NCBI GenBank assembly: GCA_021613535.1 | Contig: CP075494.1 | Span: forward strand, 12,896,001 to 12,960,000 | Direction: 5' to 3' | Source: Adineta vaga | Taxonomy: Eukaryota > Rotifera | DNA: 64,000 nucleotides | In this document: positions 24,194 to 39,904 of the stretch, in pieces | Layout of the letters: the number at the start of each line of letters is the position of its first letter | Numbering within the stretch: position 1 is the stretch's first letter | Translations under genes and position numbers: made by a program | The notes under the pieces: model-generated | Database searches by the model: none | Seen by the model: the letters and a program-made list of their open reading frames with translations, nothing else | What the model was told of the DNA's origin: nothing

Positions 24194-24870
24194 GTATAGT
24201 ATTGATTAATGAAATATTATTCAGCATTGTGTAATTGAAGCAAAAAAGAGAGAAAGAGAGCAAAGCATTGAATTTGTAATTTAAAACTGTCGTCAACAAG
24301 AGTTTTGTTTTTATTTCCTTCTTCTAATCATTGTGTCGATTGACAGATGGAAAGTTTCTTTTTTCTTCTTTTCAAGTGTCTATAGGGAAAAGTTGTCACC
24401 TGACTTTTCCCTTTTTTTTTGTTGAAAATAACAAATTTATACCAATCTGTTATATTTTGTTTGTGCCATTTACATTTTTTTTTCTGCCAGATTTGTTTGC
24501 CTCCAGACATCATGCACTTAACAATCGGTTGTACGTCTTTTTTTCGGTAGGATAAATAAACTTGGCTTCGATGATGTTCTACTACATATAAATGGTACAT
24601 TTCAAGTTGTTAATGTATTGAAATATATATTCATTCAGCACTTTTTTTTTGTTATGCATACAGATTCATGAAAATATAATCAAAAGAATTTCTTTCTCAC
24701 GTATATATATATAAACATATCTGAATATATTGAAGCATTAGTATTATATGCAAAATTATATATATATACATACATACAGGTATACAAATAAAGTAACACA
24801 AATAAGAGAGAAAAAAAATAAACAAATACAAGAAAAAAATATCTGACGTAAAGATTACGAATTTTTCTTT

Positions 24871-26355
24871 TCAATAGATAAATAAACGATTTGAGCGTGT
24901 ATATTTCTTGAAAAACTGACGACCATCATCAGTCGGTGCCGAAAAAGCCAGATCAGCACGTTTAATAACAATACCAAAGAAAAAATTTGTACTAAGAAAA
25001 ACAAAAGACTATCAATCAATTGAATTTTTAGTAGTAATTTGAAGATTAATATAACTCAATATAGATTTTAAAAAAAACGAATTTCAGAAAGCTTGATTAG
25101 AAAGATCGATGCAAACAAGCAAGAAGGACTATATTTACCGAACACAATCGAGTAATTTGGTTGCAATACGGGCTCGACGATGATCTGGATGTACCCATAT
25201 ACGAGCAATTCCACAAAGCATTTTATCGATTTCAGTTTGAGTATCAATATTTGATTCATTCGTTAAATCAAGAACATGAACCTTAAATAAATAAGATACA
25301 AAAAATATGAAAAGAAATAATGATTTACTCGATGCACTATATGAGCAAGACAATAACCAAGAACAATATCAGTACAATCTTCGATATAAAAATAAGCCTA
25401 AAGAGACAGGAAATGAAGTTTGTTTTTTTCTTCAAAAGTATATTTCTATTACTTTTGTTTCACTCCATAAACAATTAAACGGTGTAGTAATTCCTAATTC
25501 ATTATCAACTAATTCTCTAACATGTTCAGCTTTTTTCTGTTCAGTTGACGGTGATGTAGAGCCAATCATATAAATACTTCCATCAAGAAATTGTTGTAAC
25601 ACATGTTGATGTTTGAGATTCTTTACAAAGAACGTCATTGTTTTTATTTAAAGTACCATTAGAAACGCACTTACTCGTAATCGTATTGCTGAAGTTGTAT
25701 AATTATGATATTTTGCATGAGCAGCTTTATCTTCAACTGAATGAGGAAAATATGCCATACCACAACGTTTGCAAATGATTGCATCGAGCATTTTTTGTCC
25801 AGCATCCTATTGAATGAGTGTTAGAACGAGAAGAATATTAGTTATGATAGTACATACAATCAGTGTTTGTTTAAGTTTTGGTTCATCATCATTGTAAATT
25901 TTTCGTGGTTGCTACAAAAGGAACAAAAAGAAAATGATCAATAATTTCAATGAGATATTTACATTTCGAAGTCGTTGTTTATACGCTTTGGTTTCTTCAT
26001 CATCTTCTTCTTCATCTTCTTGTATAAGTGTTTTTTTTGTTAATTTGGTTCTTCTTTGTTGTCGTTTTTTCATCTTTTCCGGTGTTCCTGATATCGTCAT
26101 TGTTGTTTCATTATGCCATGGTGGAGTAACATTTTCTTCATCACTTCCACTGTCACCAGTAAGATCTGTCGTACTTAAATCTACTGAAAGAAAGTTCAAT
26201 ATTCTTCTCTTGTTTGATTACAACACTTACTTACTTGATTTCGTATTGGGTTCTACAACTGTAGTTAACTCATGTCCATTATTAGCGTTTGTGAAATATT
26301 TTCGTAATTGAGTTTGATGTAAAAGTTTTGATGTTGAAGGTGATGAAGCATCCAT
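24871..26355 (-). CDS. ESCO: Cohesin acetyltransferase ESCO (Eco1 family)
   Basis: A multi-exon gene (first exons 26355-26235 and 26183-25963) ending in TGA at 24871-24873. Eco1-family enzymes acetylate SMC3 in S phase to establish sister-chromatid cohesion. Near the N-terminus, residues 14-21 read QTQLRKYF, a canonical PCNA-binding PIP box. An acidic/basic disordered stretch follows (IQEDEEEDDEETKAYKQR). Next comes the family's C2H2 zinc finger, CKRCGMAYFPHSVEDKAAH and the second histidine shortly after. The GNAT acetyltransferase domain has MLCGIARIWVHPDHRRARIA (acetyl-CoA loop), then FGIVIKRADLAFSAPTDDGR and the ending FFKKYTRSNRLFIY, matching the human AFSDPTPDG...YNF end. Complete and probably functional. 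Which vertebrate paralogue (ESCO1 or ESCO2) it matches cannot be said. Confidence 0.95.
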
Positions 26356-26538
26356 GTTAATAGATGTTTAAATCTAGAAAAAAAGCCATAGTAGTGGATT
26401 TTGTTTCTTTCGATAAGGTCAAGACGAAGAAGTCATCGGTGAGGGGAACTATAATATCAATAACTATATATTTTAATGTTTACGGAAACACACAAAACAT
26501 TTATAAAAAGAAAGATTATGTTCTTGTTTGTTGAAGGA

Positions 26539-30240
<3,702 letters not shown>

Positions 30241-30892
30241 ATAAAAAAAGAGATGAGACGAAATAAATGAAGAGAGAGATTCAGAATAACAAACAAACAT
30301 CGATACTGAATAGAGGTCACTAGCATCGTTTACAATTCATTATGGACAAAAAGAATATGATTTAATTCAATTTTGAAAACTAACCAAAAATTTGCATTAA
30401 AAATTTTATTTAATTATCCAGCATATTGAAATTCTATTGGTCAATGGAGAAATACCAATGAAACATTTTCTTGGATTCACGTTCCGTTTTGGCAGATTTT
30501 AAAAAATAAGTTTTTGCCATCTTTTGATTTTTAAATTAATTAAATATTTATTAGTAAAAACAACAAAATGAACATTAATTTTGAAGTGTTAACTAAATTA
30601 GTTTTTCTATATTTTAAGTAAATAGAATTGTGGGAGATATGACTTTTTATTTAGATTGTATTGCCAACCATTCAGGATTTTTCAATTTAAGATTTGTATG
30701 AAAACGATTCTATATTGAGTGATAATGCATGTTTGAGAATACAAAAGAAGTTTACTTATATCATAAAAATAAATCTTCGGCAAAGTACAATTTTCTATGA
30801 CGAATGCTTTATAGTTAAATAGAGCTTATCAATGAAAAGAACGACATATATAATAGCATCAATAAAATTTGTTTTTTCATTTTTATTTACCT

Positions 30893-30924
<32 letters not shown>

Positions 30925-31123
30925 GTTTGTTTTATATGAAGAGAATCTTAGATTCACTATTCATCATCATCATTTTTCAACACAGATAAGAATGAGTGAA
31001 GATGCATGCACCTGTTTCTTGTCTCGTTGTTTTATTTATCTTTTATTATAGATGTCCGGTGTGAAATAAAACTATTTGAAGTTATATTTTGTTTTCATCA
31101 AACATTCCAATCGTATATTATCA
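30241..31123. promoter_or_regulatory. Divergent spacer between ACO2 and WASHC2
   Basis: The start codons of ACO2 (-) and WASHC2 (+) face away from this 0.9-kb stretch, so it must hold both promoters. It contains a CT run followed by TTTC repeats at 30893-30923, and an acceptor-like TTTATTATAG at about 31050 just before the WASHC2 leader. No coding exon is supported. Confidence 0.5.
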
Positions 31124-34100
31124 ATGGATGCATCAATATTAATTCTTCCACCACCTCCACCTCCACCTCCACCACCACCACCACCATTCTTTGCCGAAAC
31201 AACAACTTCACAAGTAATACCTCCACCACCACCTCCGCCACTGCCACCTTCAGGCCCTCCTGCTCCTCCACTTCCACAGTCAGCTACCAGTTCTACAACA
31301 ATAACAACAACAACAGTAGCAACCACTGTAGGCAATCCTCCCAGTCAGGATCGCATTTGGTTACATCCATGGACAGTAAATGAAATGCGTGATAATGCTT
31401 CACAATGGTCATTAGCTGGTGACGCTGGCGTAAGCAATAATATCATCGATCCGTATAGTTTATCAATATAGAATATTTTCTAGTTATTACTATATCTCGA
31501 ACAATTTTCTGATAAATTAATTCAACGAGCTGATGCTATTCACCAACATTTAAATCAAACAGTGAACGCTGTTAAAGTATATTTAATAGAATTCTGATAA
31601 TATCTATCAACTGATATCTTTTGCTGGTTCTAGAGTACCCATACACGTGTACAAAATTGTCTTAATGAATTTACTTCATTAGCAAATACACAATTTATTG
31701 AAAATGTAAAAAAAAGAAAGATTAATATTTCGATTTTTATTCTACATAAATTATATATCTATTTCTTCTAGCGTGTCTATGATGAAGATGAAACAGCAAG
31801 CACAACAGATGTGAAAAAAGATGAACAATCCACCGTAAGTTCATAGTGTACAAACATGAATTATAGTGAAATAAATCCCTCAGGCTGATCTAATTATTTA
31901 ACAAAAAAAATAAATAGTCATAATCACAAGAGATATTCTTATGTGTTTTAAGGATAAAACAAATATTAGTAATGCTGAAGCACAAGAAAAAGTTCTACAA
32001 CGTTATGTTGAAGCCGTTCAATATGGTCTAGCTATTCTTGAAACACATTTCGAACGTGTTGATCCGAAGTTAGATAGTCTTCAAAATGCAGGAGCATCAT
32101 ATGTTGATGATGATGATGACGAAGATGGTGGAATTTCTATCGAACCTATTCTTGAACCCAAAGATCCTTATATATATCGACCGTTACCATATCTTATTGG
32201 AACAACAGAATTTATGCAAGATGACTACGTTGGTTTAGGTGATTTATTGAATCCACCCGACGATGATGGTGATGTTATTAATCAAAGACAAATGGGACCT
32301 GATCCAGTAAATATAAGTTCATATTTCGTTTAAAACTGAATATTATATTTTTACTATTTTTAGGCATCATCAAGTTGTGATGATGATGACGACGATGATG
32401 ATGATGACGACAATGACTTTGTAAATATATTCTTTGTTTTACATCGTATTCTATCCTTGTCTTTCTATGCGTTTTACAGCTAGTGAAAGGATCAACTGTA
32501 CCAATTGTTGCAGCTGGTGATAGTCGACCAGGTTTCAATACTAATCTTCTAGTTATATCTTTCTATGCTAGTTTTTTAGATCATGTAAATCTATTACAAC
32601 AACCAACGACATCATCTGTTTTAACTGATGATAGTAGCGATGAAGACAATCTATTTGGAGAGAATACTGGTCCATCATTTAATTTCGCTTCTCAGGTAAA
32701 ATCGGTAGTATAGTTGATAACATATAAAAAATATTATTTTCTATAATTTTCCTAGAAAGTGGCTGATGATTCTGATAAAAAAACAAATATCCCGTCGAAA
32801 CCAAGTGATTTCAATTTTGAGAAAGGTCAGTAGGGAAAACAAACATTATTATTCCTAGTTGTAATTATTATATATTTCGATAGGATCAGATGATGAAGGA
32901 GATGACATATTTGGCTCAATAATTAAAAAGCCTCTACCTGTACCTGAAGACAAGAATAAAAATAATCATAATGATCTATCATCATCATCGAACGAATCTG
33001 ATGAATCTGATGAACAAAGTGCACCACCACCACCACCTAGTGGTCCACACAAGCATTTGTCTGCATTAGAAGAAGCCGTTCTACGACGACGAATAGCAAT
33101 GGGCGATCCTGATGTACCATCTGAACTCAAAGAAGAACTTTTGAAAAAATCATCAAATAAACCGACGTATATAATTTCTATATTTGATAGGTTTATCTTT
33201 TCAAACCTTTTTTTCATGTTTAGTTCTACAGCTGAGCCTAAACCATCGGCAAAACTTACGTCAGAAACACCATCATTAAGTACAATGTATGTAATTTTAT
33301 TAAAAGAAAATCAAATTGAAGATAGAAACTATTCAATATGAATTTAGTTCTCATTTGGCGTCGCAACCATTAACAACACCAGAATCATCAACTCAGAAGG
33401 TGCATAGAAATCTGAATTAAAATTTAAAAAGCGTTCGCATTTATTTCATATAAATCTTTTTCATTTCAGACTTCAAAATCATCAATATTTGATAAACCTA
33501 CTCGAGTTGATGATGATGATGATGATGATGAATACGATATTTTCAAAAATGCACCAAAACCAAACTTATCTTCAACAATTACAACTTCTTCAACAACTAA
33601 AGTTGAGACAAAACTAGTGATACCTAAACCACAACAAAAGAAAGACTTGTTTGACGACGTTTCGGATGAAGAAGACTTATTTGTACCGAAAATAAACGAT
33701 AAGCCATCATCAGTACAGATGAAACAAAATGATTCAAATACAAAACAACAGTCAATAACGCCATCTAAACCAAAACCACCTATCGCAGATGTGGAAAGTG
33801 ATGAGGATGATATTTTTAATACAAAGAAAACACCTCTAAAACCACCTACAATAACACCAATTGCGAAAACTGAAGTTAAAAACCATAAATCATCTAGTTC
33901 TGATGATGATGATGATTTCGCCATTACTTCAATGAAACCTAAAACACAAACAAGTGATAAAGATCCTCGATCGTCATCGAAACCTCTAACACAACAACCA
34001 TCTGCTATTTCTGCTTCCACAATTGTTCCATCGGTGAAAAAAGCTGAACTTCTTGTTGGAGATAGTGAGGATGAAATTTTCCTATCAAAAAAACCTCCAC

Positions 34101-36519
34101 TGAAGCCAGCAACAACAACAACAAACACGATTCAAAATATAGTGTCACCATCGAAATCTAGTGATGATGATGACTTATTTGCTACACCGAAACAAAAAAG
34201 TAATATTTCAACAACAGAAACTCCAAAAGTTACACCATCAAATATCAAACCTGATCAACAAGAGAAATCATCTAGTGTATCGAAGGCACCAACAGTAGTA
34301 ACACAAAAACCTATATCTACTAAATCCTTTACTGAAGATGATGATGACGAGAAATTATTCGGAATAAAATCCACCAAACCTAAAGAGCCTGCGACCAGTT
34401 CACAAAAAGTCGTACCTGAAACTATTGGTGAAAGTAAAGAATTATTCTCTTCAAAACCACTTCAAATTGATCTACCGCCACCTGTTCAATTACCACCTTT
34501 ACCTTCAATTCCATCTGCTAAAAGTGATGTTTATGAAGATCCTTTATTAGGAAATCAAAAAAGCGTTGAAATTACAACAAAACCATCATCTGTTCCCGTC
34601 GTTTCACGACCAGAAAAATCTCCTCTCGATAGTGACGATGAAGATTTCGTTCCGAAACGACAATTAAATCCAGCAGCACTGAAGGACGGTGACAAACTTA
34701 ATGTTAAAGCTCTTTCAGTAAGATCGAAACGTTGAAAAAAAATATCTTGTTTATAATTTCGTTTTCTACAGGCTTCTTTAGGTATTAATCTGACTGCTCA
34801 TAAGCCAGGTGGTGCACGTCCAAAACCATCTCGACCTACTGAAGAACCATTAGATAAGTCTGTAGATGATGATCCGCCTCCAGCATCTGTTGTGAAGAAA
34901 ACACCAAAATTTGATAGTGACAGCGATGATGATAATGATTTGTTTAGCGGTCCAAAAAAAGTCACACCAATTGTTGAGAAAAAAGAAAAAACAAATGAAG
35001 AAACTGAAACAAGAGGCGTCAGCGTCAAAGACCTTTCAGTAAGACAAAGTGTTAGAAGAAATATCTTTTCTCTATTTTGATTTTCTATAGGCTACTTTAA
35101 ACAATACTCTAACTGCTCAAAAACCAGTGCGTTCTACTGAAGCACCATTGGATAAGTCTATCGATGATAAGAAACCTACACCATCCGTTGTGAAGAAAAC
35201 ACCGAAATTTGATAGTGATAGCGATGACGATAATGATTTGTTTAGCGGTCCGAAAAAAATCACACCAATTGTTGAGAAAAAAGAAAAAACAAATGAAGAA
35301 ACTGAAACAAGAAGCGTTAGTGTCAAAGATCTATCCGTAAGAAAATAATCAAATCGTTTTCTAAAACAAAAAATATCTATTCATCAATATTATAGTCTCG
35401 AATGAAAATTCCAATCATGCCTGGATCTGGCATTCGACCTAAACCAATTCGTAATGAAGAAAATATATCCAGTGATATAACAGCAACCACTTCAAACGAA
35501 ACATCGAAAGAAGAAGTAGCAGTTGATAAGACTATGTTGGACATTCTGAAAGTAATTATCTATGATTTTTCTTGTATGAAAATATTATCTCTCTTCTAAG
35601 GATCGAACAAGAGTTAGTGTCAAGACACGAACACCACCAACAAGAAAGCCACGTTCAGGTGCAGCAACAGCCGCAACAAACTCTACCAATGAAGCAGATG
35701 ATCTTTTCGGATTATCTAATTCGACGAGTACTGCTGTATCATCGACTCTTCTTCCTCCATTACCTCCAGCAGCTCCTGTTGTTGTTACTACTGCTGCTGC
35801 TATTCCTGTTGCTGTTCCGGTAATTCTTCCACCAACAAATGAAACAGGTTTGCCAGATAAAACTGCTCCTATCGCTGCTATATCAGATAAACAATCTAAT
35901 TTGAAAGAAAAGAAAAAAATTTCGCTTTTTGATTCTGATGATTCTGATATTGATGAATTGCTCTTCGGCTCGAGCAAAAGTATGCTCATCGGTATTAACT
36001 TTTTCTTCAACTCATTATTTCTTTTATCTAGAAAATAAATTACCTGCCGTACCTAAACCAACCACAGTAAGTTTATTTCTTGTCTCAATAATAAAAGGAT
36101 GTGATTACTATGTTTAGTCTCTTTTAGTCATCAACAACACCTAAAACAACTACAAAAGCTACAGTTGTAGGGCTAGATGATGATGACAGTGATTTTCTTT
36201 CCAAACGTCCTGTGAAAAAGACTACCAAAGCATTTGATAACGATGATATTTTTGGTGATGTTCAAAATAAATCCCAACCAGTGAATAAAGCGAAAAAAGA
36301 TTGGTCAATAATGAATAAAACCGACACAGGTATCAATTTTCTTTCTCATTATTTCAATTGCCTTCATCTCATCTTTCAAATTTAGATGATATTTTCAATG
36401 ATGCATCAAAAAAGTCTTCCAATACGACAAAATCAAAATCCACCAATGTTAAAAGCAAATCAAGTAAAGATATCGATGATATTTTTGATGATCCATTGAA
36501 TGTTTCATCGAAACGCTAA
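31124..36519 (+). CDS. WASHC2: WASH complex subunit 2 (FAM21)
   Basis: A multi-exon gene; the first exons are 31124-31429, 31484-31576, 31634-31705, 31772-31834, 31953-32306 and 32364-32420. FAM21 anchors the WASH actin-nucleating complex to retromer on endosomes and binds capping protein. The conserved head is clear: WLHPWTVNEMRDNASQWSLA, LANTQFIENRVYDEDE, VEAVQYGLAILETHFERVDP and ILEPKDPYIYRPLPYLIG. The long disordered tail carries many acidic-LF repeats (DDLFATPK, DDIFNTKK, NDLFSGPKK). A basic stretch DRTRVSVKTRTPPTRKPRSG resembles the capping-protein interaction motif, and the end DDIFDDPLN matches vertebrate FAM21. Unusually, about 60 residues of polyproline precede the head. The start could also be 48 nt upstream at 31076. 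Confidence 0.93.
34772..35336 (+). repeat. WASHC2: Tandemly duplicated WASHC2 exon pair
   Basis: Exons 34772-35038 (267 nt) and 35091-35336 (246 nt) are both in phase 0. They share a nearly identical 3' half encoding KTPKFDSDSDDDNDLFSGPK and VEKKEKTNEETETR...VSVKDLS. The 5' halves are more divergent (LTAHKPGGARPKPSRP against LTAQKPVRSTEAP). This adds one more acidic-LF motif to the tail. Confidence 0.85.
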
Positions 36520-36974
36520 AATAATTCAATCGTAACTAGAAAAAAAACAGAAATAAAACTTTATTGTGCATTTCGATTTTTCCTTTTCTTCTTTTGTGCA
36601 ATATATAAATAAATGCCGTTTATTTTTTACTCTTCGTAATCAAATATAAAAAATCAAATATATATTTATTATATACATTTTTCTTCGTTATCTATTCGAT
36701 GTATCAGTAATGCGTTCGAAACGAATGATTTATTTATAAATTGTTTTTTATGCAAGTACAGTATTTAACTATACTTTACGTCACTCAGTATTGACGTATT
36801 TTCTTATCATAGAAATAGTTTGTCCTTGAAAAAGATTGATATTAATGAGTAGAATCGTTTATTTTGGGTAACTAAGTTCATCAAGATAGGCTTGATTGAA
36901 TTTTTCGAAACCACATATAAACACCAGCGTTTTCGAATTTGTTTTCATTCATTGATTACATTTTCAAAATCACA
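36520..36974. other. WASHC2 3' UTR and EF-hand gene leader
   Basis: AATAAA at 36552-36557 is the likely WASHC2 polyadenylation signal. The rest is A+T-rich with no gene. Confidence 0.5.
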
Positions 36975-37523
36975 ATGGGAAATCAACAATATCAAACATA
37001 TCGTACTGAAAGTCGTTATTCACAATGGGATGCACCACGTTTGCAAAAATTCAGTGGTTTTGATGGCAATCGATTACCACAAATTCACCAGGCATTTATT
37101 AAAGCTGCAGGCAGTGATGGTCTAGTTAGTCGAAGTGAATTCGGTCGACTTTATCGTGAATACAATCTTGGACCTAATGATGAAGGTAGTATTGATCGAG
37201 CCTTTCGTACATTTGATCGAGATGGTTCAGGAAAATTGTCTTTTGATGAATTACTCTCTGCATCTATCATGTTAAACAAAAATACCAATGCTCGTGAACG
37301 TGTTTCATACCTAATTGATTCAAATAATCCTTCTGGAATAAATAAAACAATCATTACACCTGACTATGGACGACATATTATTCAAAATATGAATCAATTC
37401 TATGGTACAAATGCTGATTTTGATCAAATATGGTCGAAAGTCAATTCAAATAATGGACAAGTTCAACGAGAAGAATTCATATCATATGTCACTCAATCAC
37501 CAACATTTGTACAATATTTTTAA
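36975..37523 (+). CDS. Small EF-hand protein, possibly N-myristoylated
   Basis: A single exon of 182 codons. The start at 36975 is preferred because it gives MGNQQ, a plausible N-myristoylation signal; an in-frame ATG at 36939 would add 12 hydrophobic residues. One canonical Ca-binding loop is visible, DRDGSGKLSFDE at residues 81-92. A degenerate loop lies before it (GSDGLVSRSEFGRL) and divergent EF-like segments follow (SNNPSGINKTIITPDYG and NSNNGQVQREEF). The four-hand length and the N-terminus recall neuronal calcium sensors or calcineurin-B-like proteins, but the sequence is too divergent to name. It probably senses cytosolic calcium. Confidence 0.75.
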   Translation: MGNQQYQTYRTESRYSQWDAPRLQKFSGFDGNRLPQIHQAFIKAAGSDGLVSRSEFGRLYREYNLGPNDEGSIDRAFRTFDRDGSGKLSFDELLSASIMLNKNTNARERVSYLIDSNNPSGINKTIITPDYGRHIIQNMNQFYGTNADFDQIWSKVNSNNGQVQREEFISYVTQSPTFVQYF

Positions 37524-37728
37524 AAGAAAAAGCTGTACTGTTTAGTTTACTGTATTGTATTAATCTAGCAATTAGATTGTTTCGATAATAAATCGGATTT
37601 ATAGGAGTGTATTTTTATCATCAATTCACAAATAAAATACAGAAATAGTCGTTTATAATTCAGTTTATAGAAAATGTATAAGTATATAGTCTATTTATAA
37701 CTAATTGGAAAAATGAAGTTTGATTATA
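37524..37728. other. EF-hand gene 3' region
   Basis: Short A+T-rich spacer with AATAAA at 37588-37593 and 37631-37636, then the left end of the foldback element. Confidence 0.5.
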
Positions 37729-38291
37729 ACGAGTGGGTCATATTGAATTGCGCCTAATGCTCTTTCTGCTTTCGATGATTTATTATTCTGACGAGAAGTT
37801 TATTTATGTATGAAAATATGGAGAATTTAAAGTTCTATAAAATTGTATGTGTTTTAGATATTTACCAGCTATCGTTCTAATACAACAGATGAAAAGTAAA
37901 GACCTTCAAAATCTAGTATTGCGATCACGTCACAATGGAAAAAGTGGTAATGAAATTTTCAAAGATCTACATAGATTAGTGTCTCGAAAAACGTATTCGG
38001 TTCGATTAAGTTACTATTGATGCTACCGGGGGTATTAGTCTGAAGTATTCAAAAGACGGTCCAAGAGGTATTAAATCAAAATTTCTGTTCAAAAAAGTGA
38101 AACAACGCTTATCAAAATGGAAAGATATATCATGTTGTATTAGAACGATAGCTGGTAAATATCTAAAACACATACAATTTTATAGAACTTTAAATTCTCC
38201 ATATTTCCATACATAAACAAACTTCTCGTCAGAATAATAAATCATTGAAAGCAGCAAGAGCATCAGGTGCAATTCAATATGACCCATCCAT
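37729..38291. mobile_element. Mariner-like deletion derivative with 159-bp inverted repeats
   Basis: Two 159-nt arms, 37729-37887 and 38133-38291, are inverted copies with 9 mismatches (about 94% identity; only 6 mismatches outside the outermost 12 nt). A TA dinucleotide flanks each end (37727-37728 and 38292-38293), as for Tc1/mariner target sites. The 245-nt centre still shows a broken transposase start. From 37889, MKSKDLQNLVLRSRHNGKSG... ends in a stop at 38018-38020. In another frame DATGGISLKYSKDGPRG and FKKVKQRLSKWK follow, resembling the tandem helix-turn-helix DNA-binding region of Tc1/mariner transposases. Catalytic domains are missing, so the copy is non-autonomous. Confidence 0.75.
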
Positions 38292-38293
38292 TA

Positions 38294-39904
38294 TTTAAAC
38301 AAAAATTAGACGGTAGATTATTGTAAATAGGTTCACGTGTTTATTGTGACCGAAGATGTTTAAGAGTGTAGAATATTTTTTTATCCCAAACATCAAGTTC
38401 TAGTTGTATTACAGCACTAAACGTTAGATTTCATATTAGATGGAAAAAAGCTTAAAGCTATTCGAGAAATTGTAAGATTTGGACTGTTATTTACTTTTCC
38501 ATTTTCACTATAAATATCAAAAAGACAGCAATCGTCTCACTTTAACTTATTCTACATCTGCTTGTTTAGACATATCAAAAGGTAATCTGAGAACGAGGAA
38601 ATTACGTGTTTTTACCCAATGAATCATTTGTTAAATTTTGACAGACGTTTCAAATAGTTGACCTTATTTTTTAGATATTTATGTATTAATTATGTAGGAT
38701 TGACGTAAATGAGATGCATCGTATCATAAGGAAACGCCGATGGATTATGACCTAGTTTTCTTATTTTACATTAATTAGTAACATGGACTTTCATGTTTCA
38801 ATTGGCTTCTATTCCTATATATTTTGTAATTCCTTTAGAAAAATTTAGATTTTAATTAACTGATATCTTTCATGTCTCGATTGATGTTCTTGTTGAAAGA
38901 ATGAATATGGTGAATACAAGTATTTTCGATTACGAATAATAATAACGCTCGTCGAGAGAGACTCGCTTAACTCTTGAGTGATCTAGACCTGACCATTATA
39001 TTTCTCGAAGTTTTCTTAAATATAACTTAAATTGTTCGTCTCACGGTTAGTCGAATGAATGGAGATCAAATAATTTTTTTACCCAAATAAAAAGTCTTCA
39101 GTAATTTCAAAAAACTAATTTGTATCCTACTACCTATACATTTATACAAAAATTATTTTGAATAAAAAAACAAAATAACATATTGCAAGAGAATGACAGT
39201 TATGGACAAAAGACGATTTTCGAAACCCGTTAAAGGGAGTACAATCTTTCCTTATCGTTTTTAATAAGAAAAATATTCCCAAGCGGATGACGGTTGCCGG
39301 TTTTCTGAAAATCATTGACAGTGTTGTGATGCTATTAAAACTACAAGCAATAGCAATAGTACTAGTATGCCATAAACATTTTTTTTTATCTTAGTTTCGA
39401 TACAAGATATCGATTTTACCTTCCTGGATTCTGACAAACTGACTCTATCGCATTTAATAAGGTTTCATATTACCTTCTTTTCAGTCGAGGGAATTATTAT
39501 GACTACTTGAATATATCTTATAGACACGTTTTCGATTATCATAATGAGAAGCTTCCCTTATCGGTAGTTTATATTAGTCATATTGTCTTTATTGAAGTCA
39601 TTTTGATTTTAAAGACAAATAAACTGAACAGAAGAAAAGCTATGCAATTATCATTCATTCACTCTAGAAGTATATTAATTAATCTCTAGTCCGACACTGA
39701 CACAATTTTCCAGGCCATTTTTACTTTTTATCACACCGCCAAATTACTGAGTGCGATAGTATGCAATTTTAATTATGATTTCAAAGCATATTTTAACAAG
39801 AAAATATCACGTATAATATATGATTATAAAAGATAATAAACTAAAATTTTATTCATTCTGCATTCCAAACAAATATAGGATAACCTGCAGTCAATTAAAA
39901 AATT
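38294..39904. other. Intergenic region before GPCR 1
   Basis: 1.6 kb of A+T-rich sequence without a supportable gene on either strand. Confidence 0.5.

Larger units (their letters stand above)
23304..24870. other. ITPR promoter side and ESCO 3' spacer with microsatellites
   Basis: Non-coding 1.6 kb holding a (CT)17 tract at 23665-23698 and a (TA) tract at 24171-24193. T-rich runs are common. No gene is supported. Confidence 0.55.

Noticed and set aside
33466-34128. 220-codon open frame antisense to WASHC2
   Set aside because: Mirror of an acidic, Asp/Ser-rich coding exon; the translation is a low-complexity shadow.
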